Made by a program: the position numbers and the translations under genes. Below the pieces are notes generated by a model that was given only the letters and a program-made list of their open reading frames with translations, was not told the DNA's origin and ran no database searches. A DNA stretch of 33,482 nucleotides from the NCBI GenBank assembly GCA_002197545.1, contig NFUO01000430.1, forward strand, positions 1 to 33,482, given 5' to 3'. Below, piece by piece: positions 17,633 to 27,169 of this stretch (the first letter of the stretch is position 1; the number at the start of each line of letters is the position of its first letter). The DNA comes from Acidobacteria subdivision 2 bacterium RH1 MAG20. GTDB lineage: Bacteria; Acidobacteriota; Terriglobia; Terriglobales; Acidobacteriaceae.

Positions 17633-20572
17633 CTAAAAATTAAAGTTCATTTCCAGAAAGATGCTTCGGTTGCCGGCCGTCGAAGGCCCAAAGAAGCCCC
17701 CTGCGAGCGATTGCGACTTGCCAAAGAAGGGAGAGGTCAGGGTGCCATTGGGTGCGCCAAGGTTCTCATGGTTGAAAATGTTTTGCCCAAACGCGATGAA
17801 CGTGAGATTGTATTTGCGCGGTGTTGTGGCATCTATGCGTCCAGGGCCTTGATTGCCGCTTAGTCCGCGACCTCCAAGTCCACCACCATGCCCGCCACCA
17901 CGAGGCCCGCCGCCACCGCCACCGCCAACACGGGGGCCAAATCCGATGACCTTGCTGATGCGCAGGTTGAGGCTCAGATTGGACGGCCCCGTGCCGAGGT
18001 TGTACGGGACGATCGTCTCGCTCGCGCCATTGGGGCTGGTGAGCGGATTAGGATCGAGACACCCATAGCGCGTCGACACGGCATTTTGTTGACTGCAACT
18101 GGCCGCGTAAGTTGCGCGCGCGTTGTATTGATTGTTACCCGTCAGGTCCTCCCCCGTTGTAATGTTGTACGGGGTTCCGGAGTTGGCAGAAAGAAACGGC
18201 GCAAACGATAGCTGCCACGGCGCTGTGATATTTCCCAGAATGACAAAACGATGACGGATGTCGAAGCTGGTGCGTCCGTAATCAAATCCAGGATCGCCCG
18301 CGACGGATGGGGTGTAAGTGACCCCACTCGTATTTCCCTTAGCATCGTTGTAGGTATAAAAACTGAAGATGCTAAACCGCGGGTAGCGGGCCGTGATCGA
18401 AGCAATGATCTGATTCTGACGGTAGACACCGCCTGATTGATATTGCATGTTATTTTCAGTGGGGATGGAGATGGGTGTCGTTGGATAGGTCTTGGACTGA
18501 ATATTTTCACTGGGGAAATTGCCTGCTGCGCTGACATTATTGGTGAGATACATGTGGACGCCACGGCTATAGAGATACGTGATGTTGCCGGTCATCACCT
18601 TGCTCAACTGCTGATCGATGCCTATTGCACCCTGCATATCATTCGCCGCATGGAAATGAGGATCGAGCGAGTAGCCGGTGGGAGCCACGGCGCTGGGAGA
18701 GCCGGAGAAGTCGGTCACAGGTTGGTTTGGATTATAGAAATTTGGATTGACGATAGTAAATCCCTGTTGATTGGGCGTCTCTGACGATCCAAGCGGCACA
18801 AAGTTATTGTGAATTGCCTGGATGATGTAAGGCGTACCTTGTGTCGATCCAAAACTGTTGGGCACTGTAAACCGCTGGTAGAACCAGCCGTAGCCAGCGC
18901 GCAGCACCGTCTTTGGCTGTTGATTTTTGCTTCGCTTGCCAAGCGCGTAGGCCAGTGTCATGCGCGGCGCCCAGTCACTCTTATCGTTGATGCGGTTCTG
19001 CGTCTCCCAGCGCACTCCGTAGCTGAAGGTAAAGCGATCGTTCACCTTCCAATCATCCTGATAAAAAAGTGCCGCATCAAAAAGAATGGCACGTGCTACG
19101 GACTTGTTGATGAGGGTGACAGTATATTGCTGTGGCTTACCCGCCAGGTAATCTGCTGTCGTATTGAAGACATACGCACTGTTCGAGCCTCCGTTTGTGT
19201 AGTTCGTATCGCGATAGGCGCGCAGGCGTGTCCCGAAGTTAAACGAATGCCTACCTTTGGCTGCTGCAAAATAATTCTGGAATTCGTAGTCATCCTGATG
19301 GTCCTCAACCGTGCCCGAGCCACTTCCTCCAGTGGTGAAGGCGCCCTGCACCGACACCCTTGGCAAGTTAGATTGCGGCATTTGCTGATTGCGAATGCGA
19401 CGGTACTGGAAGCGGATGTCGTCAACGAGATTCTTGCCTAACACCAAACTATCGCTCACCTGGATCGTATTTTCGAAACCGTGTGTGTTGTACGCCTGTT
19501 CAGGCAAACTCAACGCGCTAAGGCCCGCGTTCGACTGCACTGCTCGATAGAATTCATCACGAAGCGTAAGCGTATTTGATTTGCCAAGCTGCAGATCTAA
19601 ACGCGGACTGACATCAATTCGCGAACTGGGATTGGCAATCGCTTCGTTCAGCGTCTCAGTTGTATCCGCTGGATTGATGGCATCTACTATGCTCTGGTTT
19701 TGGTTGTTGCGGGCAAAGACGCTCACGAAGTAAGAGCTGCTTTTATTGATCGGGCCGCCAACACTGCCATTGAGGTTGTAGGAGTAGTAACTTGGCTGTT
19801 GGATCGGCGGTTCGCCGGGTTTGAGGTTCGAATTCAGGATAGGGTCCTGAGAGTTGAACGACGACTCATTGCCACGTGCCTCCACCCGCCCGTGTAGTTT
19901 GTCAGTACCAGGTTTGGTGAAGATCTCGATGCGCCCATATCCCAGCCGATCGAATTCCGCAGAAAATGGGTTTTGATTAATGCGGATCTCACGGATTGAG
20001 GACTTCGGAGGAAGCTGTCCGCCGGTGAAGCCGTCAATATAAATCTCCCCGCCGTTCGGGCCCGCCGCCGGTCCGGCTAACGCCTGCAACTCATTTTGCA
20101 GTTCGTCGGGATCGTCGGAGAGAGCATCAAGATCCTTGCCCTTAATGACGATGGCATTCGCATTATTTTCCGGACTGGTATCCACCGTGGTGGTCTCCGA
20201 ATCCACCTGCACCTGCTGCTTTTCGACCTCGATTTGGAGTTTGACATCGAACTGCTTGCTCTGGCCGACAGTAAGAGTGACGGCCTTGGGTGAGGAAGTA
20301 GCGAAGCCGTTCGCGCCCGCGATCACAATGTAAGTCCCGGCAGCAAGATTACTCGCCTGATAGGAACCCCCACCGTTTGAAGTAGCCGTTGTGACAGCAT
20401 GCCCGTCGGGCGTGGTTATTTGGACAGTTGCATTCGTGATGACTGCGCCGGTGGGATCAGCGATCGTGCCACGGATAACACCGTTTTTCGTTTGCGCAAA
20501 CGCAGTGAGAGCGAATACCCAAACCAGCATAGTAAAAGGGGGAAAATACCGAAAAATTAACTTGTCACTCAC
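17633..20572 (-). CDS. Oar-like TonB-dependent receptor 3 with glycine-rich loop
   Basis: This is an outer-membrane receptor of about 979 residues, shorter than the two others. GTG 20572 is taken as start because AGGGAG lies 4 nt upstream; a TTG at 20587 is less likely. A signal peptide (about 1-27, ending TAFAQ) precedes a carboxypeptidase-regulatory domain (VIRGTIADPTGAVITNATVQITT), a plug (EIYIDGFTGGQLPPKSSIREI, FSAEFDRLGYGRIEIFTKPGT) and a barrel ending in FLEMNFNF. Near the C terminus, between barrel strands, lies a run dominated by Gly, Arg and Pro (about 17845-17938). Its plug differs clearly from receptors 1 and 2 (no TRSGTN motif), so it is a different subfamily and not a recent duplicate. 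It converges with the DUF5110-like gene. No enzyme is cotranscribed with it. Confidence 0.88.
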   Translation of the reverse strand: MSDKLIFRYFPPFTMLVWVFALTAFAQTKNGVIRGTIADPTGAVITNATVQITTPDGHAVTTATSNGGGSYQASNLAAGTYIVIAGANGFATSSPKAVTLTVGQSKQFDVKLQIEVEKQQVQVDSETTTVDTSPENNANAIVIKGKDLDALSDDPDELQNELQALAGPAAGPNGGEIYIDGFTGGQLPPKSSIREIRINQNPFSAEFDRLGYGRIEIFTKPGTDKLHGRVEARGNESSFNSQDPILNSNLKPGEPPIQQPSYYSYNLNGSVGGPINKSSSYFVSVFARNNQNQSIVDAINPADTTETLNEAIANPSSRIDVSPRLDLQLGKSNTLTLRDEFYRAVQSNAGLSALSLPEQAYNTHGFENTIQVSDSLVLGKNLVDDIRFQYRRIRNQQMPQSNLPRVSVQGAFTTGGSGSGTVEDHQDDYEFQNYFAAAKGRHSFNFGTRLRAYRDTNYTNGGSNSAYVFNTTADYLAGKPQQYTVTLINKSVARAILFDAALFYQDDWKVNDRFTFSYGVRWETQNRINDKSDWAPRMTLAYALGKRSKNQQPKTVLRAGYGWFYQRFTVPNSFGSTQGTPYIIQAIHNNFVPLGSSETPNQQGFTIVNPNFYNPNQPVTDFSGSPSAVAPTGYSLDPHFHAANDMQGAIGIDQQLSKVMTGNITYLYSRGVHMYLTNNVSAAGNFPSENIQSKTYPTTPISIPTENNMQYQSGGVYRQNQIIASITARYPRFSIFSFYTYNDAKGNTSGVTYTPSVAGDPGFDYGRTSFDIRHRFVILGNITAPWQLSFAPFLSANSGTPYNITTGEDLTGNNQYNARATYAASCSQQNAVSTRYGCLDPNPLTSPNGASETIVPYNLGTGPSNLSLNLRISKVIGFGPRVGGGGGGGPRGGGHGGGLGGRGLSGNQGPGRIDATTPRKYNLTFIAFGQNIFNHENLGAPNGTLTSPFFGKSQSLAGGFFGPSTAGNRSIFLEMNFNF

Positions 20573-21160
20573 AGTGCTCCCTGACAACTACGAAATTGAG
20601 GACCAATAACCTCCTCTTCCATCGAGCCGTACATTGAGTTAGTTCGTAGCATCCTGCGGCAAATAATCGACGACGCAGGTCTTGCTCGTTTCTCAATCAA
20701 TTGAAGGTGCAAAGCAGTCTGTGTTTTATTGGATAAATGTCTCAAATCGTCCAAGGGCAAACGTTCTACTGGCCGTGGATAATTGCGTTATGTGCCGGTC
20801 GGCGCACGCTAAAGTCGATATCGTGGCTGCACTGCGCCGTTTATCGCAAGCAAATCCAATCGCCTTATCTTGACGAAATCGGGCCGCCATATGATCCGCG
20901 AAGCCCTATATTTAGTAACTAAGACGTCCTGCTAAATAAAAAGTCTCAAGATGTTCTATTAAATTTAAACGGGCTTTTCGCTTCCATTCCAATGATCGGC
21001 ATCCTGAAGCCATGATTTCGTTACATTAACTTTTCTTCTGAATAATATGTTAGACATTACTCAGACAATATGAAGGGCTATGCATTGCAAAGCGCGCTTT
21101 CTAAACTGGTCGCGTATTGTAAGACCGGACTTGAACGAGGCATTTGAAGGAGTAATAACG
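20573..21160. promoter_or_regulatory. AT-rich gene-free region between receptor 3 and tdh
   Basis: This stretch of about 590 bp is visibly richer in A and T than its surroundings and holds no supported gene. A 63-codon frame at 20682-20873 has no ribosome site and no recognisable family. A perfect 7-bp inverted repeat, TATTTAG (20909-20915) with CTAAATA (20932-20938), has a 16-nt spacer. TAATAT near 21042 could be a -10 box for tdh, but no good -35 accompanies it. Promoters for both divergent genes must lie here. AAGGAG (21147-21152) is the tdh ribosome site. Confidence 0.35.
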
Positions 21161-22201
21161 ATGAAAGCTCTGGTTAAGGCTCGCGCGCAGCGTGGTCTAT
21201 GGATCGAAGAAGTACCCGAACCGCAGATAGGCATCAACGATGTCAAGATTCGCATACTCGCTACGGGAATTTGCGGAACCGATCTGCATATTTACGAGTG
21301 GGATAGCTGGGCTCAAAAAACAATTCCTGTTCCCTTGGTCATCGGACATGAGTTTGTAGGTGAGATCGTTGAAACCGGTTCGAATGTTACTGACTTCCAG
21401 ATTGGCGATCGCGTCAGTGGGGAGGGACATGTCGTGTGTGGTAGATGCCGGAATTGTCTGGCAGGAAGGCGTCACCTGTGCGCGCATACGCAAGGGGTAG
21501 GCGTCAATCGTGCAGGTGCATTTGCAGAGTATATTGTTCTGCCGATGACGAACATCTGGCGACATGCCGCGGATATTCCACTCGAAGTAGCAGCCATCTT
21601 CGACCCATTTGGAAACGCGGTGCACACAGCATTGGCCTTCCCCGTTCTGGGTGAAGATGTTCTTGTAACGGGAGCCGGTCCTATTGGCATCATGGCAGCC
21701 GCAGTTGCAAGGCATGCCGGTGCACGTAACGTAGTCATTACAGATCTTAATCCGTATCGTCTGGAGCTGGCGAGATCGGCTGCGAAGGTGACCGAGGCTA
21801 TCAATCCTCAACAGACCTCCTTAGAGCACATCCAGACGCGGCTCGGAATGCAGGAAGGCTTTGATATCGGTCTTGAGATGTCAGGCAACTCCCATGCATT
21901 TCGGGATATGCTGGCGAACCTAAGCCATGGAGCCAAAGTCGCCATGCTTGGCATCCCGTCGCCGTCCGAGATGTCGATTGATTGGAGCAAGGTGATCTTC
22001 AATCAGTTCACCATTCGCGGCATCTATGGACGCGAAATGTACGAAACCTGGTACAAGATGACGGTCATGCTGCAATCCGGCTTGGATATTAGCAAGGTGA
22101 TCACTCACCGGATGCCCTGGAATCAGTTTGAAGAAGGCTTTGAGGTGATGCGTTCCGGTAATTCAGGGAAGGTCATCCTTGACTGGCAGAAAGTTTCTTG
22201 A
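21161..22201 (+). CDS. tdh: L-threonine 3-dehydrogenase (zinc, NAD-dependent)
   Basis: Tdh oxidises L-threonine to 2-amino-3-ketobutyrate using NAD+, a cytoplasmic catabolic step normally followed by Kbl cleavage to glycine and acetyl-CoA. The 346 residues match the family (about 341) and much of the chain follows E. coli Tdh as I recall it: [20 protein letters not shown], then [11 protein letters not shown], then [14 protein letters not shown]. Catalytic zinc ligands are Cys38, His63 and Glu64; structural zinc ligands are Cys93, Cys96, Cys99 and Cys107; the NAD-binding GAGPIG is at 171-176. The start is ATG 21161, with AAGGAG 8 nt upstream; the frame is open 27 codons further up without support. 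No kbl is adjacent; instead a DUF2264 gene follows about 280 bp downstream. Confidence 0.93.
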   Translation: MKALVKARAQRGLWIEEVPEPQIGINDVKIRILATGICGTDLHIYEWDSWAQKTIPVPLVIGHEFVGEIVETGSNVTDFQIGDRVSGEGHVVCGRCRNCLAGRRHLCAHTQGVGVNRAGAFAEYIVLPMTNIWRHAADIPLEVAAIFDPFGNAVHTALAFPVLGEDVLVTGAGPIGIMAAAVARHAGARNVVITDLNPYRLELARSAAKVTEAINPQQTSLEHIQTRLGMQEGFDIGLEMSGNSHAFRDMLANLSHGAKVAMLGIPSPSEMSIDWSKVIFNQFTIRGIYGREMYETWYKMTVMLQSGLDISKVITHRMPWNQFEEGFEVMRSGNSGKVILDWQKVS

Positions 22202-22218
22202 AGACGAGTTCCTGGAGC

Positions 22219-22230
22219 ATGCGATCGCAT
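22219..22230. repeat. Perfect 12-bp palindrome downstream of tdh
   Basis: ATGCGATCGCAT reads the same on both strands and contains the octamer GCGATCGC. It lies 18 bp after the tdh stop. It could be a protein-binding site, but a single 12-bp palindrome is weak evidence. Confidence 0.25.
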
Positions 22231-22484
22231 AGCAAGACACGGCATTACTTTAGCTGGTTCTGCCATCAGCGCAACCCCCTCATTGGTCTCCTTAAAAACA
22301 GCAGATACTCGAAACGAAAGATGGACAATTTTCCTTATTGCTTCCTGCAAGTACGGCAGTATGAATATTCTTTGATAATGATGTCTCCCGTCAGCGCGCG
22401 TGCAGGAGAAGCCTACCGAGTCAAATTTGCGTGAACCTAAAGTCGATCTTGCAAACCGCAGCTACTGATAAAGGAGACTTGCGA

Positions 22485-23744
22485 ATGAACAGCATTTCTG
22501 GTGGGATTGGCCGCCGCGAGTTTTTAAGAAATGGCCTGGCTTTAGGCGCTTCATCTTCCATCGGTTCCTTCGCGCAAGCTTCCGCCATAGTGGCCACTGG
22601 GAATGACCGCGAATACTGGATCGAAGTGGCCACGCGGATCTCCGGCCCAGTTCTGCGCGCCCTGAGTGAAAGAAGGTTGAAAGCCACCATGCCGGTGGAA
22701 GCTCCACAGAGCAATGTGGAGGATCGCAAACAATATACCTATCTGGAAGCGCTTGGGCGTCTGCTAACCGGACTCGCTCCTTGGCTCGAGTCAGGCGCTG
22801 ACAGTGGAGCAGAAGGAAAGTTGCGGCTGCAATATGCCGAGTTAGCGCGTAAGGCAATTCAAGCAGGCACCGATCCAGGTTCCCCCGATTTTATGAACTT
22901 CAATAAAGGGCAGCAACCAGTAGTGGACGCGGCTTTTTTGGCGTTGGCGATTCTTCGCGCACCAACGGAATTGTGGCAGAAGCTGGATAAGAGCGCTCAG
23001 CATCATGTTATCGAAGCGCTCCAGTCGTCCCGCGTGATTCTCCCCGGATATAACAACTGGCTGCTCTTCTCTGCGATGGTCGAAACCGCACTGTCGTTTA
23101 TGGGAGTATGGTGGGACCCGATGCGGGTGGACTATGCCATTCGATCACTTGATAGCTGGTACAAAGGGGACGGAATTTACGGAGACGGGCCACACTTTCA
23201 TTGGGACTATTACAACAGCTTTGTTATACAACCGATGTTACTGACCATCCTTGACGTAATCTCCAAATCCTCCCCTCAATGGAACCATTTCCAACCGATG
23301 ATGCTGGCTCGTGCGCAGCGCTATGCTGCCATTCAGGAGCGGCTGATCAGCCCCGATGGCACATTTCCTCCGATTGGCAGATCGCTATGCTATCGTTTTG
23401 GGGCATTTCATCTGCTTTCAGAAATATCGCTTCGACGACAGCTTCCGGAGGGCATTGCGCCGGAGCAAGTTCGTTGCGCTCTCACTGCGGTCATGCGCCG
23501 CATGATCGACGCGCCGGGCACCTTCGACGCCCATGGCTGGTTGAAGGTCGGATTTTATGGCCATCAACCGGCGATTGCCGAAAGCTACATCTCCACGGGA
23601 AGTTTGTATCTCTGTTCGGCTGCGTGGCTTCCACTGGGACTGCCTGCGACCGATCCGTTCTGGGCCGGCGAGGCCAAGCCCTGGACCTCCAAAAAAGTTT
23701 GGAGCGGAGAAGATGTGAAAGCTGATCACGCAATCGATGGATAA
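22485..23744 (+). CDS. Tat-exported DUF2264 (GH154-like) protein
   Basis: This is a 419-residue protein with a twin-arginine signal near its start (GRREFLRNGLALGASSSIGSFAQA), so it is probably folded before export to the periplasm. The mature part is rich in Trp, Tyr and helices and carries DUF2264 hallmarks: YLEALGRLLTGLAPWLE, then WYKGDGIYGDGPHFHWDYYNSFVIQPML, then GRSLCYRFGAFHLLSE. This is the pattern of an (alpha/alpha) toroid glycoside hydrolase. I recall that DUF2264 proteins include the beta-glucuronidase family GH154, so action on a uronic-acid-containing glycan is plausible but not shown here. ATG 22485 has AAGGAG 8 nt upstream; the in-frame GTG at 22431 has none. It is about 280 bp downstream of tdh, probably with its own promoter. 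Confidence 0.8.
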   Translation: MNSISGGIGRREFLRNGLALGASSSIGSFAQASAIVATGNDREYWIEVATRISGPVLRALSERRLKATMPVEAPQSNVEDRKQYTYLEALGRLLTGLAPWLESGADSGAEGKLRLQYAELARKAIQAGTDPGSPDFMNFNKGQQPVVDAAFLALAILRAPTELWQKLDKSAQHHVIEALQSSRVILPGYNNWLLFSAMVETALSFMGVWWDPMRVDYAIRSLDSWYKGDGIYGDGPHFHWDYYNSFVIQPMLLTILDVISKSSPQWNHFQPMMLARAQRYAAIQERLISPDGTFPPIGRSLCYRFGAFHLLSEISLRRQLPEGIAPEQVRCALTAVMRRMIDAPGTFDAHGWLKVGFYGHQPAIAESYISTGSLYLCSAAWLPLGLPATDPFWAGEAKPWTSKKVWSGEDVKADHAIDG

Positions 23745-23796
23745 AACAATCGCCGTAAATCTTTGAACATCCGCTTGTTTTTAGGGAATATATATA

Positions 23797-23888
23797 TGGC
23801 GGAGAGGGAGGGATTCGAACCCCCGATAGTCTTGCGACTATGTCTGATTTCGAGTCAGGTGCATTCAACCGGGCTCTGCCACCTCTCC
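23797..23888 (-). tRNA. tRNA-Ser (anticodon CGA)
   Basis: The reverse complement folds as a class II tRNA. A 7-bp acceptor (GGAGAGG with CCTCTCC) encloses a D arm beginning TGGCAGAGCCCGG. The anticodon arm is CTGA-CTCGAAA-TCAG with anticodon CGA (reads UCG). A long variable arm (about TAGTC-GCAA-GACTA) follows, then the T arm with GGTTCGAATCC. The CCA end is encoded (GCCA, 23797-23800). The long variable arm plus the anticodon identify serine. It lies alone between DUF2264 and the phosphatase gene. Confidence 0.96.
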
Positions 23889-23988
23889 GCATCGCCAGCA
23901 TTACCAGTCTACCGGCGAAGGCCATCTCTTGCAATGTCATAGCTACTTCCTTCAGTCGCAAGACGAAAGCTGATCTCCAGCCTCTTCC

Positions 23989-26166
23989 TTATGCTTGCCG
24001 GGCCAGCACCAGCGTAATATCGTCCGGCTGCTCTTCCGCGCCGATCCACGCATCAAGCGCCTGCATCACCTGGGTCGAAATCACATGCAGCGGCTGATCG
24101 CGATACCGGCGCACCACCTCCATCAGCCGCGCTTCTCCAAATTCCCCAAAGTCATTCTCCGGCTCAGTCACTCCATCCGAGTAAGCCACCATGATATCGC
24201 CCGACCGCATCTGAAAACGGTCCTCGTCATAGTGCATCCCGTCGATCAGTCCTACGACGGTCCCTCCCTGGTCCAGCCTGCGAATCGCTCCATCTCGTCC
24301 CAGCACCAGCGGCGGCAACTGTCCTGCATTCGAATACGTCAGCATGGCCGAAGCGGTGTCATAGTGTGCCAGAAACAACGTCGCATACTTCTCCGGCTGT
24401 GTACTCCGATAGAGATGCCGGTTCAGCAGCGAAAGAATGCGCCCCGGCGACTGAAACAATTCATCGCAGTCTCCCCCACGCTCATCTCGACTAGCCAACA
24501 ATCCCGCCAGCGTTGACTCGCTGTACACCAGCTCCTCACTCGCAAACCGGTAAGCCCGTACAGCCGAGTGCAGTGTCGCCATCAGCAACGCCGCAGAAAT
24601 TCCCTTCCCGCTAATGTCGCCAATCGCAATCCCAACCCCAGTCTCTCGTCGGCCAGGCACTCCTTCATGGGCCTCTTCATGGAAGATCAGGAAGTCGTAA
24701 TAATCTCCACTCACCGACCGCGCCGGACGGCAGACTCCATGCAACTCCAGACTCGCCAGACTGGAGACATGGTGTGGAAACAGGTTCGCCTGCACCTCCT
24801 GCGCGATGGAAATTTCGCTCTGCAAACGCTCCTTCTCTTTCTGCTCTTCCAGCAGCCGCTGCAGCGATCCAGTCATCTTGTTGAACGACCGGCTCAACTC
24901 CGCAAGCTGATCATCACGGCTCACACCAATCCTGTGACTCAGCGCGCCTCGATCAATCTCCTTCGTCGCTTCATAAAGGTCCGCAACCGAAGCCGTGATC
25001 GTCCGGCTCACGCGAATCGCCATGATCAACGCCAGCAGTTCAATCAGCGCAAAAACTACGCATAATGCAATCAGACCATCCCGGTATCCGCTCGTCAGCA
25101 CTCCGCCCAGCGATGCGCCAAAGAGCTGCTTGTAAAGCAGTGACGGCCGCGAATCCACCTCAATCAGAATATTGTCGTGGTCCCCTGAACCCCAGTCGGT
25201 CATCGACGTCGTCGATAAGAATCTCACCCGGACGTCCACAAAATTTGCGCCCTGCAGTTCACTTCCACCCACAACGCCTTTGGATTCACCCGCCGCTTCA
25301 ATGCCACCGGCACGCACTGGCTTTGATCCTTTGCTAACAATAGTTACGTCCCCGCGCCCATCGGCAATACTTCCCAGCTTCTCCGGAAACAGAACGGCAC
25401 GCCCCAGTCCGTCCGCAATCGAATCCATGAGCTCGCCATCGATGGCCCTGCTGCTTACCAGGCTGAGCATCCGCCCGTCCGCCAACCGCCTCTGGTGCTC
25501 CACCACGAGATACAGGTCGCTACCATCGAGCACAAGGCCGTGAAACTCTCTTCCCTTTAACTGCGCCGCCCACGGTGGCAAGCCCAACGGAGTCTTCCCC
25601 CCAATCGGCTCCAACGCCATGGACACTCCATCGACAAATGCCTTCGTCTTCGGGTGCGGTCCTACCTGTGCCACGTCGAGTCCAGTCGCCCCAGCCCTCT
25701 CCTGCATCTCCTCCGCCGACGGTCTCCCTTGCAAAACCTGAGCAATCAGGTCCGCGCGATGCGCATTCATGCCTCTCATCTGATTTAGCTCCGCCTGCAA
25801 GCGCGAGTCCACCAGATGGATCGCAAACTGTCCCGCCGCCACATACGCCGAGATCGACACCAGCGTCACAAACAACACCACCGGAGCCAGTCCAATCAGC
25901 AGATACGTCAGCACCAGCTTGTTCCGCAGACTCCATAGCATCCGCCGCCGCACCAGTTGCAAGGCCAGCGGAATCGCCACTATCACCAGCGCAATCCCAA
26001 CAAAAATCTCCACCACGCTGCAGAACGTCCCCAGCGCACCCGGCAGCAACCGCAGTAACAGCAGCACGCAGAACCACAACGCCAGCCAGAACGCAGCCCC
26101 TGCCAGTCCCGTTGGCGGCCGCTTCGCCCAGTCTCCTATCTGCGATTTCACTGCATCCCACATCAT
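23989..26166 (-). CDS. Membrane HAMP-linked PP2C (SpoIIE/RsbU-type) serine phosphatase
   Basis: This is a signalling phosphatase of 725 residues that probably controls an anti-sigma-antagonist partner switch. Three hydrophobic helices lie near the N terminus (about 21-43, 47-70 and 83-111), then an extracytoplasmic sensor region (about 112-360), a further helix (about 363-386), a HAMP linker (about 387-440, RTITASVADLYEATKEIDRGALSHRI) and a short coiled coil (LLEEQKEKERLQSEISIAQEVQ). The PP2C domain (about 455-725) has SGDYYDFL, IGDISGKGISAAL and YSDGVTEPEN, whose acidic residues bind the metals. The ATG overlaps the stop of the upstream YihY gene by 4 bp (ATGA), so translation is likely coupled. 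No anti-sigma factor is in the window. The sensed signal is unknown. Confidence 0.9.
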   Translation of the reverse strand: MMWDAVKSQIGDWAKRPPTGLAGAAFWLALWFCVLLLLRLLPGALGTFCSVVEIFVGIALVIVAIPLALQLVRRRMLWSLRNKLVLTYLLIGLAPVVLFVTLVSISAYVAAGQFAIHLVDSRLQAELNQMRGMNAHRADLIAQVLQGRPSAEEMQERAGATGLDVAQVGPHPKTKAFVDGVSMALEPIGGKTPLGLPPWAAQLKGREFHGLVLDGSDLYLVVEHQRRLADGRMLSLVSSRAIDGELMDSIADGLGRAVLFPEKLGSIADGRGDVTIVSKGSKPVRAGGIEAAGESKGVVGGSELQGANFVDVRVRFLSTTSMTDWGSGDHDNILIEVDSRPSLLYKQLFGASLGGVLTSGYRDGLIALCVVFALIELLALIMAIRVSRTITASVADLYEATKEIDRGALSHRIGVSRDDQLAELSRSFNKMTGSLQRLLEEQKEKERLQSEISIAQEVQANLFPHHVSSLASLELHGVCRPARSVSGDYYDFLIFHEEAHEGVPGRRETGVGIAIGDISGKGISAALLMATLHSAVRAYRFASEELVYSESTLAGLLASRDERGGDCDELFQSPGRILSLLNRHLYRSTQPEKYATLFLAHYDTASAMLTYSNAGQLPPLVLGRDGAIRRLDQGGTVVGLIDGMHYDEDRFQMRSGDIMVAYSDGVTEPENDFGEFGEARLMEVVRRYRDQPLHVISTQVMQALDAWIGAEEQPDDITLVLARQA

Positions 26167-27122
26167 CTCTTACTCTCCGCTTCTTGTTGCCGGGCCAGCC
26201 GCAGCGTATATCTTGTAGCCGAAAAATGCGCTCCCGCCAGCAGCAGCAGTCCGGAGAGAAACGCCCACATCATCAACCCAACCGAAATATAAAACGGCCC
26301 GTACACCGACTGAAAATCCAGCCACGGCAGCGCCTGCATGTACAAGTGCTTCGCGCCCTCCCATAACAATCCAGTCACAAGAGCCGTCGGCAGCACCGCG
26401 CGCGCCGGAATCTTCCGATTCGGCAGCATCCAATAAATTAGAAAGAACAGCAGCACGCTGGCAATCCCTGCGCAAATCTTCATAAAGCCATACGCAAAAA
26501 AGTCGAACGCCCTGTTCTGTGTATGCCCAAAGAACATCCACGTCAATACCGTTTGCTGCGCTGTGGTAAACATCACCGACACCATCGCCAGCACGCCCAC
26601 CCCAAGCGCCAGCCCGGCCGACACCGCCTGATTCCGCAGATAGCTCCGGTTCTGCTTCACTCCCCAGACATTATTCAGCGCCACCTCCAGCGGCAGAAAC
26701 ACTCCGGTCGATGTAATCAGCAGCATCACCAGCGAGAACACCTCCGTCCGCTTGTGCGGATGCGCCAGCAGCTGCATATTGCGCATCACAAAATCCTGGC
26801 CCGTGGGCAAAAAGCCCTTCATCATCTCAGCGACCACCGTCTCCATGGACCGCGAATGAAAAACCCTCCGGCAAATCGTCAGCAGCAGCACAATAAACGG
26901 AAACAGCGACAGAATCGCATTCGCCGCTACGCTGAACGCATACGTATGCACCTCTGTCCGCGCCAGATAGCGAAACAGCGCGACCATCTGCGCCCAGAAA
27001 CCGCTCTTCGCTACGACCGGCCGCACTTCCTCAATAGGCTTCGGCAGCAACTCCGGCTTTGTCGTCTCTTTCGAAGCAGGCGGCTCAGGGGTAACGGTCT
27101 TATCGGGTACGCTAGGGGTCAT
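26163..27122 (-). CDS. YihY/BrkB-family inner-membrane protein
   Basis: This is a polytopic membrane protein of the YihY/BrkB family, once mis-annotated as ribonuclease BN; its true function is unsettled. From ATG 27122 it has 319 residues: a hydrophilic Pro/Lys/Glu-rich cytoplasmic tail of about 38 residues, then about six hydrophobic helices. The family pattern includes AFSVAANAILSLFPFIVLLL, STGVFLPLEVALNNVWGV, FFLIYWMLPNRKIPARAVLPTALVTGLLWE and LDFQSVYGPFYISVGLMMWAFLSGLLLLAGA. No start has a good ribosome site. A GTG at 27233 would add 37 residues and overlap queG by 64 bp, which seems unlikely. It follows queG by 47 bp and overlaps the phosphatase start, so the three are probably one transcript. 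Confidence 0.85.
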   Translation of the reverse strand: MTPSVPDKTVTPEPPASKETTKPELLPKPIEEVRPVVAKSGFWAQMVALFRYLARTEVHTYAFSVAANAILSLFPFIVLLLTICRRVFHSRSMETVVAEMMKGFLPTGQDFVMRNMQLLAHPHKRTEVFSLVMLLITSTGVFLPLEVALNNVWGVKQNRSYLRNQAVSAGLALGVGVLAMVSVMFTTAQQTVLTWMFFGHTQNRAFDFFAYGFMKICAGIASVLLFFLIYWMLPNRKIPARAVLPTALVTGLLWEGAKHLYMQALPWLDFQSVYGPFYISVGLMMWAFLSGLLLLAGAHFSATRYTLRLARQQEAESKR

Positions 27123-27169
27123 AGCAAAGTTGCAGCAGCGCCGAAGATTCACCGCCGCTGCCTCCGATG

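Noticed and set aside
20682..20873. 63-codon frame in the AT-rich gap before tdh
   Set aside because: It has no ribosome site, a non-ATG start and no recognisable motif; the gap is better read as promoter DNA.
22219..22230. 12-bp palindrome containing GCGATCGC, considered as a member of an iterated palindrome family such as cyanobacterial HIP1
   Set aside because: I noticed only this copy in the window, and a lone palindrome of this length is weak evidence.
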